A stretch of 64,000 nt of DNA from Cutaneotrichosporon cavernicola (lineage: Eukaryota > Basidiomycota > Tremellomycetes > Trichosporonales > Trichosporonaceae): assembly GCF_030864355.1 (NCBI RefSeq), contig NC_083394.1, forward strand, positions 1,736,001-1,800,000, given 5' to 3'. Under the pieces are notes generated by a model. It saw only the letters and a list, made by a program, of their open reading frames with translations. It was not told where the DNA came from and ran no database searches. Position numbers and translations under genes: made by a program. Every line of letters starts with the position of its first letter. The stretch's first letter is position 1. Below, one piece after another: positions 13,499 to 23,857 of this stretch.

Positions 13499-13547
13499 CA
13501 TCTGCATCTGCATCTGCGGATGCGGATGTAGATGCAGATGCAGATGC
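13499..13547. repeat. 18-bp inverted repeat built from GCATCT hexamers
   Basis: 13499-13516 is three copies of GCATCT and 13530-13547 is three copies of AGATGC, its reverse complement, around a 13-nt spacer (13517-13529). It is therefore a microsatellite that switches strand and makes a perfect 18-bp stem. Such structures can arise by replication-fork template switching; that origin is inference. Confidence 0.88.
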
Positions 13548-13756
13548 AGGCACCAAGACGAATGGTCAATGATCGATAAGCTCATGGCCGCTCCATTTCC
13601 GATGACGCAGGCGACTGACTGACGTTATCTAGAATTGCATGCCTCATCCATACGCCATACAAACAGACTAAGTCGGGAGGAAACCAGCGCTGGGGTCAGT
13701 TCTGCTTTGCGTCAAACTCACGCGTCGGCATACATCTGTTCTGGTGTTTTCTGGCG

Positions 13757-14708
13757 TTAGGTACTTGCCCAAAAGGTGGGTGGGCGCACCTTGAACACGA
13801 CGATGCCAGCCATGATGGCCGCCATGAAGACGAGCGCCTCAAAGAGGAAGATGAGAGCGAGCCACGTTTCAGCCGGTACCCCGAGGTGACGCTGCAGCTC
13901 ATGGCAGTCAGACGGGTTGGTCTTGCCAAACACTGTCTCTTCGAGGTAATCCCACAGCGAGTAGAAGAGGTGGTTTACGCCTGTGTTAGCTTGATTGGAG
14001 TGGAGCATACCGAAGAAGAGTACCGGCGTGAGCTGATCCATCGTTAAGCTCACCTAGGAAACGGAGCGCGCTGCCGTGTGATCCGAACCACATTCCAACA
14101 AGCACGGCCTCGGAGCATACCACGCTGACATACGTGATCCAATGCAGGCCATACCACCCAGCAACGAGCAGCCCCAGGGCAATGGTAAAGCTTGCTATTT
14201 TGGACGCGACGATATCGAACCCCGCGAACTGAGTCAGATGTGTTCCAGACAACTCACGATATAGAGGAACCCGACGACGGCGCTTCCGATCGGTCCTGCG
14301 ACGAGCGTCGCCACACCACTCGGAGACCAGTACAGCTGTTCCGCCGTTAGGATAGTATGCGGATCGGGAAGGCGGGGGAGGGTACGCTTCAGCCCAGAGA
14401 TGCCAGTATATCCACCCAAGTTTGGGTCGATTACGAAGGCTTGTAGCCTCCCCCCGCATAGCACGCCCATTAGGACGTGGAACATCTCGTGAGTGAAAAT
14501 CACAAAGACCTTGGGCCCAACAAAGGCGTCACGGATATACGGGGTGTGCCAGATCGCCCCGGTTATGGGGATGAAGAGACAGGCCGCGACGACGGTGTAT
14601 GTTTCTGCTGTCAGCTTGTAGAGGGAGGTACGTGCGGAAGATGTTGGGCGACACCTCGGCGCGGGTCACGAGGTGCTGGACGGTATCGACGTCCACGTCA
14701 AGCTTCAT
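13757..14708 (-). CDS. Peptidase M50B-like membrane protein
   Basis: Predicted polytopic membrane protein of the fungal M50B-like family (PF13398 type). It begins MKLDVDVDTVQHLVTRAEV at 14708 and after short introns carries IFTHEMFHVLMG, an HExxH zinc-site motif inside a hydrophobic helix. Further hydrophobic segments follow, including GVATLVAGPIGSAVVGFLYI, ASFTIALGLLVAGWYGLHWI, a segment near AVLVGMWFG and a last one at LALIFLFEALVFMAAIMAG, before the stop at 13757. The HExxH helix makes proteolysis possible, but I do not see the second NPDG/LDG metal-ligand motif of classical site-2 proteases, so activity is uncertain. Exon joins were inferred from GT-AG sites with CTGAC or CTAAC near the acceptor. 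Roughly 250 residues in total. Confidence 0.75.
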
Positions 14709-15491
14709 TGCCGGGGAAGGGTGGGGTGGGGTCGGTTTAGCTTGGGGGGCTAGGGTTGGGAATGGGGAGGCGGAGCGAGCCTAGGAAAGCCCAGACACGT
14801 GCGAGGTGTTTGACCTGGTCGAGCCACAGAAGCGCAGGTTGCGGCCTTAGTGTTCACTGCTAGTTGTGGAGTGGTGGGGAGAATGGTGGTACCGAGTGAG
14901 TATACGAGGTGAGTATTCATTGTTTGGTTGTGTCGTTGTCCGTCCTATGGTCGCAACGCCCTCTTCTTCCCTCCGCACGGACGCGGCAGCAGGCTTGAGC
15001 GGGGAAGCAAGTGAGGGTGGATGTACTGTAGGTGGGGTGATGTGGTGAGAAGTGTCAGTCATGGCCCGACAGTCATCGCTCTCTCCACGATCATGTAGTC
15101 TGTGGCAATCCAGTCTTGAATAGATCTATGCGTGAAGGGGACGACGATCAGTTCCGACATTGTGAGATCACATGGTGAGGCAAGACTACAATACCATTCC
15201 TCACCCTCCCATGCTATAATCCGACCTCCCCTTTCCGGCTGCGAACAGGCTACATGCTTGATACCTGGCCTTGTTACATGCATCGCCTTACTCCCACTAA
15301 CCCATGCATCTGTCTCTACACTATCTGGACGTTGGACGTTGGATTCACTCACAGATTGCGGGGTCCCCGCGCCACAACGTCAAAGTCCGCATTCCCCCGG
15401 CCCGCCCCTCCGCCTGGCTGGGACTCGCTCACTCCCACGCGATGTTCATCCACCGTCTCCAGAGTTGTCAACGATCATCAACACGCCCAAA
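14709..15491. other. Divergent intergenic region (M50B-like / MIC10)
   Basis: Shared upstream region of two divergent genes. It contains a CACGTG palindrome at 14796-14801, about 90 bp upstream of the M50B-like start, and C/T-rich DNA before the MIC10 start. Small open frames on both strands overlap each other and none looks like a protein family. Confidence 0.6.
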
Positions 15492-16747
15492 ATGTCCGCC
15501 CCCGCTCCCTCCGCCGCTGTCGTCGTCCCCGTCCCCGTCCCCGTCCCCGCCGTTCGGTCCGAGGACATCATTGCCCGCAAGGTACGTGCGTGTGCGCGAG
15601 AGGAGCATGAGAATGGAGCTTCGGAGGTTTCGGAACTAGAAGCTCGGAGCCCGTAGCTGGTTCCAGGAGCTTGACATCTTGACTCTGGAGCTGAGATAGC
15701 TTCGGTATGCTGCTGGGCGGCGTGGGCCGACCGACGAGTTGCCCCTGGAGCTCGACTGCTTGCTGCCGTGTAAATGTTCGCAGACGGAGCTAACGCCAGT
15801 TCGACAACTGCGTGAGTATGGACCCAAGTCAGAGGCGTTCGACACTTGAAGCCGAACCGTTCCCACAAGTACAGCGCCGAGGGCGCGCGGGACGGTGACG
15901 GGGACGGAGGTATGCAGACGGCAAGGCCTAGAGAGACGTATCGGCGATCATCCGTGCTCCCCGCTCGGGCCGGTGACACCCGCATCCCACCTTGCTCGCG
16001 GACGAGATCGGCGCGGCGCGGAGACCCAGGAGACGGCGGAGGATACCGGCTCGGGTGCAGGGCCGGTTCAGGCGATGCGCATCACGCTGCTCCGTGCGGT
16101 ACTCCACGACGTAGCTGCACGACTTGCCGGTCAACTTGCCGAGCCCCTGTCCCTGTCTGTCTCGCCTTGCCTCCGTCACTGCGTTCGATCGTTCGCTGTG
16201 GCACATCTGCCTTCCTAACACTCCCTCCATCTCGACTTATCTGCTTTCCCTCCTGCTCTCAACTTGTCAACCGCTTAGCTTACTTGAATTCCCCGACACG
16301 GCACACCAGCTGACCACAGCTCGCGGACCTCCTCGTCAACGCCGGCATTGGCTTCGGCGTGGGTGTCGTCGCGTCCGTCCTTATCTTCCGCCGTACGTCC
16401 AGCTAGAGTGGCTTCAAATCAAGCTGACAACAGGCCGCGGGTGGCCCGTCGCGCTCTCGACTGGGTAAGCTCCGGTTTGCCTTCACCAGCTAACAGCAGC
16501 TTCGGCGCCGGTGTTGCGTACTCTAACGTGAGTGTCGGCGTGACCCATCCAGTTACTTGATGCTGGTGCTCTACAGCTGGCTCAGCCGTGACTTGGCACA
16601 ACCAGAGAAATGCACATCAGCACTCACACCTTCCCTCCCCTGTCTTCCCTTCCTTCCACAGTCCTCCCTTCCCACCGCTAACGCCAGTGCAACTACTCGC
16701 TCAACCCCTACGTCCTCCCCGGCACCAAGGTCCTCCCCAAGGCTTAG
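15492..16747 (+). CDS. MIC10: MICOS complex subunit MIC10
   Basis: Small mitochondrial inner-membrane protein that bends cristae junction membranes in the MICOS complex. Five or more short exons combine to give MSAPAPSAAVVV...SEDIIARK, then FDNC, LADLLVNAGIGFGVGVVASV, LIFRRGWPVALSTGFGAGVA, YSNCNYSLNPYVLPGTK and KVLPKA. The two glycine-rich membrane helices (GIGFGVGVV and GFGAGVAYSN) flanking the RRGWP turn match the MIC10 signature of two transmembrane segments with GxGxGxG motifs. The Ala/Pro/Val N-terminus is variable in the family. Start 15492 is the first ATG after a C/T-rich leader; stop at 16745-16747. Introns of 100-300 nt between tiny exons make this gene far longer than its roughly 95-residue product. 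Confidence 0.86.
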
Positions 16748-16862
16748 GTCGTTTAGAGATATAAAATGCGTGCCTCGCTACTAGTTGATGGGTGCTATGC
16801 TGGAGTGGTGCGATGTGGGGTTTCAAGTTGATTCAAGAGATGGGTGAGCGGGGAAAGATCCG

Positions 16863-17272
16863 TCACCTCGGCTGCTGGTCGCTACCCGGCCGGATCCACG
16901 GAGCACCACCCATCGAGGTGCGGCCATGTAGGAAGCTGTCCTCGTTCCGCTGCTGGTCGAGGACATCATTGGGGCGGGGGAGGAGTCGCTGCTTCTCGCC
17001 CATAAACGCTGGGGTCAGCTGGGCTTGTCAGGGTTTCAGAAGCGACAAAGGTTGCCAAGGGTCAGAGAAACGCCAGAGGCATAGCAGCTCACGAGCCCGG
17101 TAGCGGTTCGAGGCCCAAGGAAGGTGTAGAATACCCACTTCGCCTGTACAAGATGGCGGACGTGACAATAAGCACAGGCAGCGCGATAACCATGGTCTAC
17201 AGTCAGCTGATCATGGGAATCTATTGAGCTCACGCGGAGGCGCTTAGCGTCAGTAGCAAGTGGTGGCGCCAT
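16863..17272 (-). CDS. Small single-pass membrane protein (80 aa, spliced)
   Basis: Not visible as one open frame. Exon 1 (17272-17234) gives MAPPLATDAKRLR. A 37-nt intron (GTGAGC...CTGACTGTAG) leads to exon 2, TMVIALPVLIVTSAILYRR, a clear hydrophobic helix ending in basic residues. A 130-nt intron (17138-17009, GTGGGT...CTGACCCCAG) leads to exon 3, TFMGEKQRLLPRPN continuing through FLHGRTSMGGAPW to PGSDQQPR and a stop at 16863-16865. All three joins keep phase. A short N-tail, one helix, a basic flank and a polar C-tail suit a small mitochondrial inner-membrane or ER protein. I do not recognise the family; the mitochondrial guess is inference. Confidence 0.6.
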
Positions 17273-17604
17273 GGCAGAGATGACGGGGATGAAGATGTCA
17301 ACAATCTCGGCTCGGCGTCGAGTTGTAGCTGTTCTAGTTGAATGGACTTGGGTGAGGGGTTAGGGCAGTTGATAACACCACGTGCCGAATGACGTGTGAG
17401 CTAAATCGCTACTCCTGAAAAGTTGATTCTGGCAAGTGCCTTGGTATGATGCACGTTGTTGCTCCTTGATCAAAGAGGGAAGGAAGGTAGGGGGACCTTT
17501 GGGTTCAAAAGTTCAAAACACCCAGGAAATCTTCACTTGACAACTCCTTGTTCATCTTCATCTCTCAACCCTCTACACAACACCATCACCGTAATCTGTC
17601 AAAA
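17273..17604. other. Divergent promoter region (small membrane protein / FPR)
   Basis: 332 bp between two divergent starts. A CACGTG palindrome lies at 17379-17384, and C/T- and CA-rich leader sequence precedes the FPR start. No coding frame seen. Confidence 0.6.
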
Positions 17605-19241
17605 ATGTCGACCCTTCAGCTCAACCTCTGGGTAAGTCTGCTCTTTGCTCCAGCCGCTCCGAACACTTGCGCGCATCGCGCGTGTCAAACAGGGCCTGGT
17701 TCTTCAGTTCCAGCGATCCTGGGACTGCGACTAAACAAGGCCTAAGAGCTCGACCTTTGATCATGAGGGCCCCCGTCTCCTCGACTCTGCCGCTAACGCC
17801 AGTCCCTCACCCTCATGCCCGGAGAGCGCGTGCCCATCTACATCCGCCGCGACTTCCAGATCACCAACGCTGCTCTTGGCGAGGAGCTCGCTGACGAGAA
17901 CGCCCGTACCGTCGTCAAGGTGACGCACTCGCCCATCCCCATCAACCATGACATGACGGACAGCGACGACGACGAGGACTTTGACGACGACATGGTCGTT
18001 GGCTCTGACGACGAGTCGGACGACGAGATCCCCGAGGAGGACTCTGAGGAGGGCGACGGTCCCAACGAGATGGACGAGGACGACTCGGACATTGACTCTG
18101 ACGAGGACGACTTTGACCAGCTTGAGGAGACTGTTCTTTGCGCGCTCACTCCCGGCCGTATCGAGCAGGCGCAGCTCAACCTCACTTTTATCCAGGGCGA
18201 GGTTGTCGTGTTTGAGACGGTTGGGCCTAACGCTGTTCACCTGATGGGCAACTACATCTACCAGGGTGGCGAGAGCGACGACGAGGACGACTCTGACATG
18301 TCGGGCGACGAGTTCAGCGACCTCGACTCGGACGACGAGTTTGACGTCGAGGAGTTTGACGAGGAGATTGAGGTGGCTCCCAAGGGGTGAGTTTCCTAGT
18401 TACCGAGTTGCCGGCACGCTGACAGGCAGCAAGATCACCGCTGTCGAGGACGAGAAGCCCAAGCCCAAGACCAAGTCTTTCGCCGCTGTTGTTGCCGACA
18501 AGCCCGACACGCCCAAGTCTGCCAAGGCCGACACGCCCAAGTCTGCAAAGGCCGACAAGAAGCGCAAGGCCGATGAGATTGAGGCTACGCCCACCAAGGG
18601 GGACGACCTCTCCAAGTCGCAGAAGAAGAAGCTTGCCAAGAAGACCAAGCTCGAGGCTGGCGAGACAGAGTCGCCCGCCCCTAAGAAGGAGGCCAAGAAG
18701 GAGGCCAAGGTCGAGCCCAAGAAGGACAGCAAGAAGGTGAGCAAGAAGCACAAGAACAACTAGGCGCGGCATAATACCAACCAAACAATGGCCGCGTCAA
18801 GAAGTAGAGGAGAAGGAATAGACTTAGTCGATGCACTTGGGTGCAGACGTCGTGTCCTTCTCCTAACATCTACATCTTCCTCGACCTCTTTGTACAACGA
18901 CTAACCAGCAGAAGACTCTTCCTTCGGGCCTCGTGATCGAGGACGTCAAGGTCGGTTCGGGCCCCGTCGCCAAGGCCGGCAAGCGCTTGGGTATGCGGTA
19001 CATTGGCAAGCTCGAGAACGGCAAGCAGTTTGACGCCAACACGAGCGGCAAGCCGTTCTCGTTCGTCCTCGGTCGTGGCGAGGTCATCTCGGGCTGGGAC
19101 CAGGGTCTGGCCGGCATGGCTGTCGGTGGCGAGCGCTGCCTCACCATCCCCGCCAAGCTCGCGTACGGCACCCAGCGCATTCCCGGCATTCCCCCCAACT
19201 CGACGCTCAAGTTTGAGGTCAAGCTCGTCTCTATCAACTAA
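17605..19241 (+). CDS. FKBP-type peptidyl-prolyl isomerase, nuclear (FPR3/FPR4 type)
   Basis: Nucleolar or nuclear histone chaperone with a C-terminal FK506-binding prolyl isomerase domain. Exon 1 encodes MSTLQLNLW; exon 2 a nucleoplasmin-like domain ([20 protein letters not shown], then long Asp/Glu runs from about 17950 to 18130 and again at 18280-18370, with [20 protein letters not shown] and [13 protein letters not shown]). Exon 3 is Lys-rich (18424-18736, KADTPKSAK repeats). Exon 4 (18912-19241) is the FKBP domain: [58 protein letters not shown]. Length of about 410 residues fits FPR3/4. The last intron (175 nt) ends in a tandem CAGCAG acceptor, and reading through it gives a short basic tail and stop. 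Confidence 0.9.
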
Positions 19242-19483
19242 GCGACTGGCTGAGAGTTAGGCCTGGGAGCCATCTAAAAGTATACGGCTAGATTCTATTG
19301 TATGCATACTTGCGAACTTTGAGAGCTTTACGAAGGGTTGCGAAACGGCTTCATCCAGGTTAACAGGTTAGCTTACTTGCGCGACATTCAGGCACACGGT
19401 GGGCCATGCTTGGATGATAATAATATAGTGCATATGGTTATGCCGGTCTACAGCGCCGCCTCGTCTCTATTCTGTTTGCGCAA

Positions 19484-21592
19484 TTACGAACGCTCCTTGT
19501 CCGTAGACGCGGCAGAAGACCCAATAGCGGTCGGCGTGCTCGCAAAGCTGTACGGATCGGCCTTTTCCTCGATCGGATCTGGGTCGGGGATGATCTTGGA
19601 ATCGCCATCTACCTCGGGCTCAAAGTCCTCCAGGCTCTCTCCCTCGTGGCTCTCCGTCCCAGCCTTGGCAGCAGCTCCGCGCGGCCGGTTAAGCGAGTAT
19701 GCGCGTGTCGGAATAGTGATAACCAAGCAGAACGCCAGCAAAGACAGTGCGATGATCCAGCACGGCTTGAAACTGTTTGCGAAGGCTCGGAGGACATCAA
19801 CCTTGAGTGGTCCGTCTGGCATATCGTGGATCGCATGGTATCCGGCCACAGAGGTGGGTACTTCTGGTCCTTGTCCCCACTTTGCATGAACCTTGGCAAA
19901 CTCGGATCGTATGTCCGAGTTCAGCACGGCCTGGAAGAGCGACACGCCGACACTTCCGCCAATGGAGCGGGTCAGGACCCATACCGACGTCACTGCCGCC
20001 ATGTCCTTGAGTGGCATGGCGGCCTGGAGGATAAGCATGGGGGATTGGAGGGAGAGTCCGATGCCCAAAGCTGGGATGATACTTGTCCCGTGCTGCATTG
20101 GGAGCTTGATATCCCAGTTCCAGAAGCCAATCATTATCCCGAATCCAAGTGCACCAATCGCGTACCCGAGCCAGGTGACCGGGCGGACGATACGCAGCCG
20201 ACTCTGGATCTGGCCCGCCACCACTGTTGACCAAGAGACAAAGATCGCAAACGGCAGCAGCTGGATGCCGGCCTGCAAGGCGTCGGCGCCGTGTACGCCC
20301 TGGAAGAATTGAGGGAGGACAACGTTGCACGGAATAAAGGCGGCAGCGTGCAGCGCACTCGCGATGGTGTAGAAGAGCGTCGTGCGGGTCTTGAAAAGGC
20401 GCTTGGGTTAGAACTCAGTCAAATATATCAAGTGCTTACGGCTGGAATGACGGCTGTGCGTTTCGTGACGAGGCAGTTGACGACGGCGGCGCAGAAGAGC
20501 ACGGCACCGGCGACGATGAGGGCAATACTTGGAACGTAGTTGAATCCGTGGTCGGCGGCGAAACTGAACCCTACAATGAGGAGGGACGAGCCGATCATGA
20601 TCAGGAAAAGACCGAGGAAGTCGAACGTCCGCTGAAGTTCTCGGAATGTGTGAATCCGCGGCTTGTTGAGCTTGAGATAGAGGAGGAGCAGAATAAACGC
20701 CACACCTCCGGTGGGGAGGTTGATGAAGAAGCACCACCGCCAGCCCGAATGGCTCATATTGGTGAATGCGCCGCCGAGGATGGGTCCAACGACGGCAGCG
20801 ACGCCCCAACTCGCACCCATGAAGCCTTGGTAGCTTCCGCGTTTCTCGAGCGGCACAATATCCGACACGATGATGCTCACGAGGCCCATGATCGTGCCGC
20901 CGCCCAGGCCCTGGAACGCGCGACAGACGATTAGCCACTCAATATTCTGGGCTGCACCGCAGAGCGCAGAGGCGATGGTGAAGACCACGATGGCCGCATA
21001 GAGCATCGGCTTGCGCCCGATAATGTCGGACACTCGTCCGTTGATGGGAGTGAGTAGTGTCATGGCTAGCTGGTAAGACTGACGTCAACCTGAGCCACAT
21101 ATCTCGGCCGGAAAGCCGGTCTGCCACCGGCTCCACTCCGGTACTTACCGTGATGACCCACGAATACTGCGACGGCGAGGCGTTAAATTGCGCCATCATT
21201 GTCGGGAGTGCTGTAGCGATAATAGTCTGGTCGAGCGCTGCGAGGAAGAGCACGAGGCAGAGCCTGAGGTCAGCGCGTCCACTGGCTCACGCACGAGGGC
21301 ATGACGATCAACAAGTTGTTATTTGGCAGGTCGGCAACCTCTGCTGTCAGCGTTTCGGGTCCGGAGAACCAAACGCACCATCATCGCCCTCGGTCAACCC
21401 GCCGCCAACCTTGCCCGCGCGTCGGTCCTCGTGTTTATCCTTGTCCTTGCCATCTCTTGTTGGCGACACGGGCGATGGGGGAGAGGTCGCTGGTGGAGTG
21501 GCGCTCCTGCTAACTGGGGCACTCTCGATGTCGTTGAGCACGGGCGCGGACGGGTGTAGTTTTGGGAGCGGCGTGTCCTCGTTGCGCGCCAT
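19484..21592 (-). CDS. MFS exporter, DHA2 family (14 TM)
   Basis: Proton-driven multidrug or metabolite efflux transporter in the plasma membrane or vacuole. It starts MARNEDTPLPKLHPSAP at 21592 with a long Pro/Ser/Asp N-terminal tail. After introns it has LAALDQTIIATALPTM (DHA2 TM1 motif D1), GRVSDIIGRKPMLYA (motif A), WLIVCRAFQGLGGGTI (motif B), GPILGGAFTNMSHSGWRWCF (motif C followed by the WRW-FFINLP signature), and later GLSLQSPMLILQAAMP and VWVLTRSIGGSVGVS. About 14 hydrophobic segments are present and the C-terminal tail is acidic. Substrate cannot be told from sequence. The neighbouring genes do not form a biosynthetic cluster, so a general detoxification role is the simplest guess. 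Confidence 0.9.
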
Positions 21593-22228
21593 TGTGACGA
21601 GGAGAAAACACAAACAAAAAGTGGGTTAAGATGGGATTGTAGCCGACGGACGCGAGGGTGAGGCTTGGCAATGGCGGTCTGGTGATGAAACGAGAGAGCT
21701 AGGTGATGTAGAAGATAGGCAAGGTCATTAGGTGAGACAGATGATAAGATAGAGTGAGACTGAGAGATGCTGATGATGATGATGGAGTCGAGAAGGTGGG
21801 CCCGAGTCTGCATGTGCTCACCTCACCTCATCAACAGAGCCGACTCAAGCGACCCAAGATTTGATTCTGTTGTGCCTCGTTCGGGGGCCGGAATGGCGCT
21901 TGGCAGATTGAATCGGTTCCTGATGGCGGACATGTCCGACTCCGCTGTTCTGACAATATTACATAATTCCACGCGTCATTGCGATCGGCGCTCGGCACAC
22001 TACATGGTGCGAAAAGTTCAAGCAAAATAATAGTACGGTCAGCCATGCCAGCCAGCAGCCAGCAGCCAGCAGCCAGGCAAAGGCGAGCACACAGTCAACA
22101 CACGACAACAGATATACACAGCGACAGGTAGACACGCCGACACGACGGCAGGGGTATAGATATAGACCAGTGTGCATCTAATAACGTGCTACAACGGCCA
22201 CATAATGATCATCCGGGGTTGGACGCAA
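21593..22228. other. Intergenic region
   Basis: Upstream region of the MFS exporter and 3' flank of the nucleoside diphosphate kinase. It contains GCCAGCA tandem copies at about 22045-22075 and CACA/GACA-rich DNA to 22160. No coding frame supported. Confidence 0.55.
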
Positions 22229-22798
22229 TTACGACTCGTAGACCCAGTCAGCCGACGAGAGCTTGTACTGGGCAATGCCCTCGGGGAACCAGAGCTGGAT
22301 CTCCTTCTGGCCGTTCTCGACCGTGTCCGAGCCGTGGCAGACGTTGGCGCCGGTCTGGAGGGCGTAGTCGCCACGGATGGTGCCGGGAGCCGAAGCGAGG
22401 GGGTTGGTGGCGCCAAGCATGGCACGGCCAGTCTTGACGGCGTCAAGGCCCTCCCAAACCATGCAGACGACGGGGCCCGAAAGCATGTACTTGATGAGCG
22501 AGGGGAAGAAGGGCTTGGACGAGAGGTCGGCGTAGTGGGCCTCGAGGTGCTCCTTGGAGGGGGTAGCGAGCTTGAGGGCGACGAGCTTGAAGCCGCGCTT
22601 CTCGAAGCGGGCAATGATCTCGCCGACGAGGCCGCGCTGGACGCCGTCGGGCCTGGGGTTAGGACATGTCTTTGGGCGATGGACCGCGATGCGAAGAGCG
22701 GCCGAGGCCGAGGAGACGGGCGCAAGTGTGCACCATGTGTGCGGATTGGGAGGGCGTACTTACTTGATCATGATGTAGGTCTGCTCAGCGGTGGACAT
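22229..22798 (-). CDS. YNK1: Nucleoside diphosphate kinase
   Basis: Transfers the gamma-phosphate between nucleoside di- and triphosphates through a phosphohistidine. Exon 1 ([12 protein letters not shown], from 22798) is followed by an intron of about 110 nt (GTAAGT...CTAACCCCAG) and one long exon: [80 protein letters not shown] and the active-site block [20 protein letters not shown], with the catalytic His before GSD. It ends SSADWVYES at 22229. Length is about 152 residues, the standard size. NVCHGSD is the normal family signature. The enzyme is cytosolic, with no targeting sequence seen. Confidence 0.95.
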
Positions 22799-23446
22799 TT
22801 TTGATGATTTGTGTTGTTTGTGGTGGTTGAGAAAGAGAGATTGCAGTTGGCGCTACAACTATAGTTGCAGTAGATATTCTTTCCACGTAGAGACTCCTCT
22901 TGCCCCCCCTCTGGGCCCGGGCCTGCCTGCCCCTGCCACGCTACACCTCCAAATCACTGCAAAATCAGACAACGCGCTTCAGGGGTCATGAACCTTGGGG
23001 GTGGGATATGCAACACGAGGTAAAAGCCACACGTGTCAATCTCACCTTATCACTCGGTAATTTCAACTCCACGTGTTTGTGGCACCTGCTGCCGCCACGT
23101 GCAATGACTGCATAGTTTCAGGGATCAAGGAATCATTCGGAGGCACCAGGGATAGTACCGCGGGGGACCCTATACACTATCAACTTTGGAACGTCACGTC
23201 ACGTATTTGGTCTACTCTTTAGGTCTCATGGCATTAGCAACCTCATCCTATGAGGCTAACAAACGCCACACCGAGGTTATATGGTGCGCGTCTGTATCAC
23301 CACTTGGCTTGACCTAGAATAGACCTACGTCTCTCATTCATACCTCTCATCCTCCTCATTGTCCTCATTCTCCACACTCACGACCTGTACGACTTTTACG
23401 ACCACACACAAGACAAACTCAAACCAACACCTAGCCAAGCGTCATC
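22799..23446. other. Divergent promoter region with three CACGTG sites
   Basis: 648 bp between the divergent nucleoside diphosphate kinase and small membrane protein genes. Three CACGTG palindromes fall within 72 bp (23030-23035, 23070-23075, 23096-23101). At 23191-23200 lies ACGTCACGTCACG, two further half-sites. Such clusters are typical of bHLH (Cbf1/E-box) binding in fungi; binding here is inference. No coding frame seen. Confidence 0.6.
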
Positions 23447-23857
23447 ATGACTTCTCTCACCTTCTCCGAGCCCTCGGGGCGGCGCATGTCGACGGGTCGC
23501 CGCCCCTCCGCATCCTCGCCCTACCCTGTCCGAGTCATGACCTCCATAAAGCCCTCAGACTACCCCTCACCTCCCAAGAGGACCAGCCCCAAGAAGGAGG
23601 CGAGCGCCGACCCCTTCCGCGACGACGCGCCCCAATGCTGCTCGGACCTCGACTGCCTCACCAACAGCCCACAGGACGAGCGCGTGGCCCTTCCGGTACA
23701 AGATGCGGAGCGGCAGCCGCTCCTCGGCCATCAGACGCAGCGGCGCTCACTGCGCTGGATGATGCTCGTGGGCCTGGTGCTCGTCCTCGTGGTTGGCGGC
23801 GTGATTGCTGGCGGCGTTGCGTCTATGCATGCTGAGACGGCTGAGAAGGAGGGTTGA
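23447..23857 (+). CDS. Small membrane protein with acidic dileucine motif
   Basis: Intronless 136-residue protein of unknown family. Residues 1-90 are polar and Ser/Pro-rich (MTSLTFSEPSGRRMS...), with CCSDLDC in the middle. ERQPLLG at about residues 88-94 fits the acidic dileucine sorting signal [DE]xxxL[LI] used for vacuolar or endosomal delivery. A single membrane helix follows (LRWMMLVGLVLVLVVGGVIA, then GGVAS) with only about 15 residues after it. This is the layout of a tail-anchored or type II vacuolar protein. The C/A-rich leader with TCATC before the ATG and a G+C-rich third position support it being a real gene. Confidence 0.65.
   Translation: MTSLTFSEPSGRRMSTGRRPSASSPYPVRVMTSIKPSDYPSPPKRTSPKKEASADPFRDDAPQCCSDLDCLTNSPQDERVALPVQDAERQPLLGHQTQRRSLRWMMLVGLVLVLVVGGVIAGGVASMHAETAEKEG

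Larger units (their letters stand above)
12963..13756. other. Intergenic region with two hairpins
   Basis: Promoter side of the lactone oxidase gene and 3' side of the M50B-like gene. No open frame here looks coding. It holds two strong inverted repeats, at 13399-13425 and 13499-13547, listed separately, and a CTTGG/TTTGC-rich stretch at about 13060-13140 just upstream of the lactone oxidase start. Confidence 0.6.

Noticed and set aside
17761..18240. 159-codon minus-strand frame rich in Val, Leu and Arg
   Set aside because: Antisense to the acidic Asp/Glu runs of the FPR gene; GAC/GAG codons read backwards give Val, Leu and Arg codons.
19484..21592. Secondary-metabolite gene cluster around the MFS exporter
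   Set aside because: Neighbours are housekeeping genes (prolyl isomerase, nucleoside diphosphate kinase) with no synthase or tailoring enzymes.
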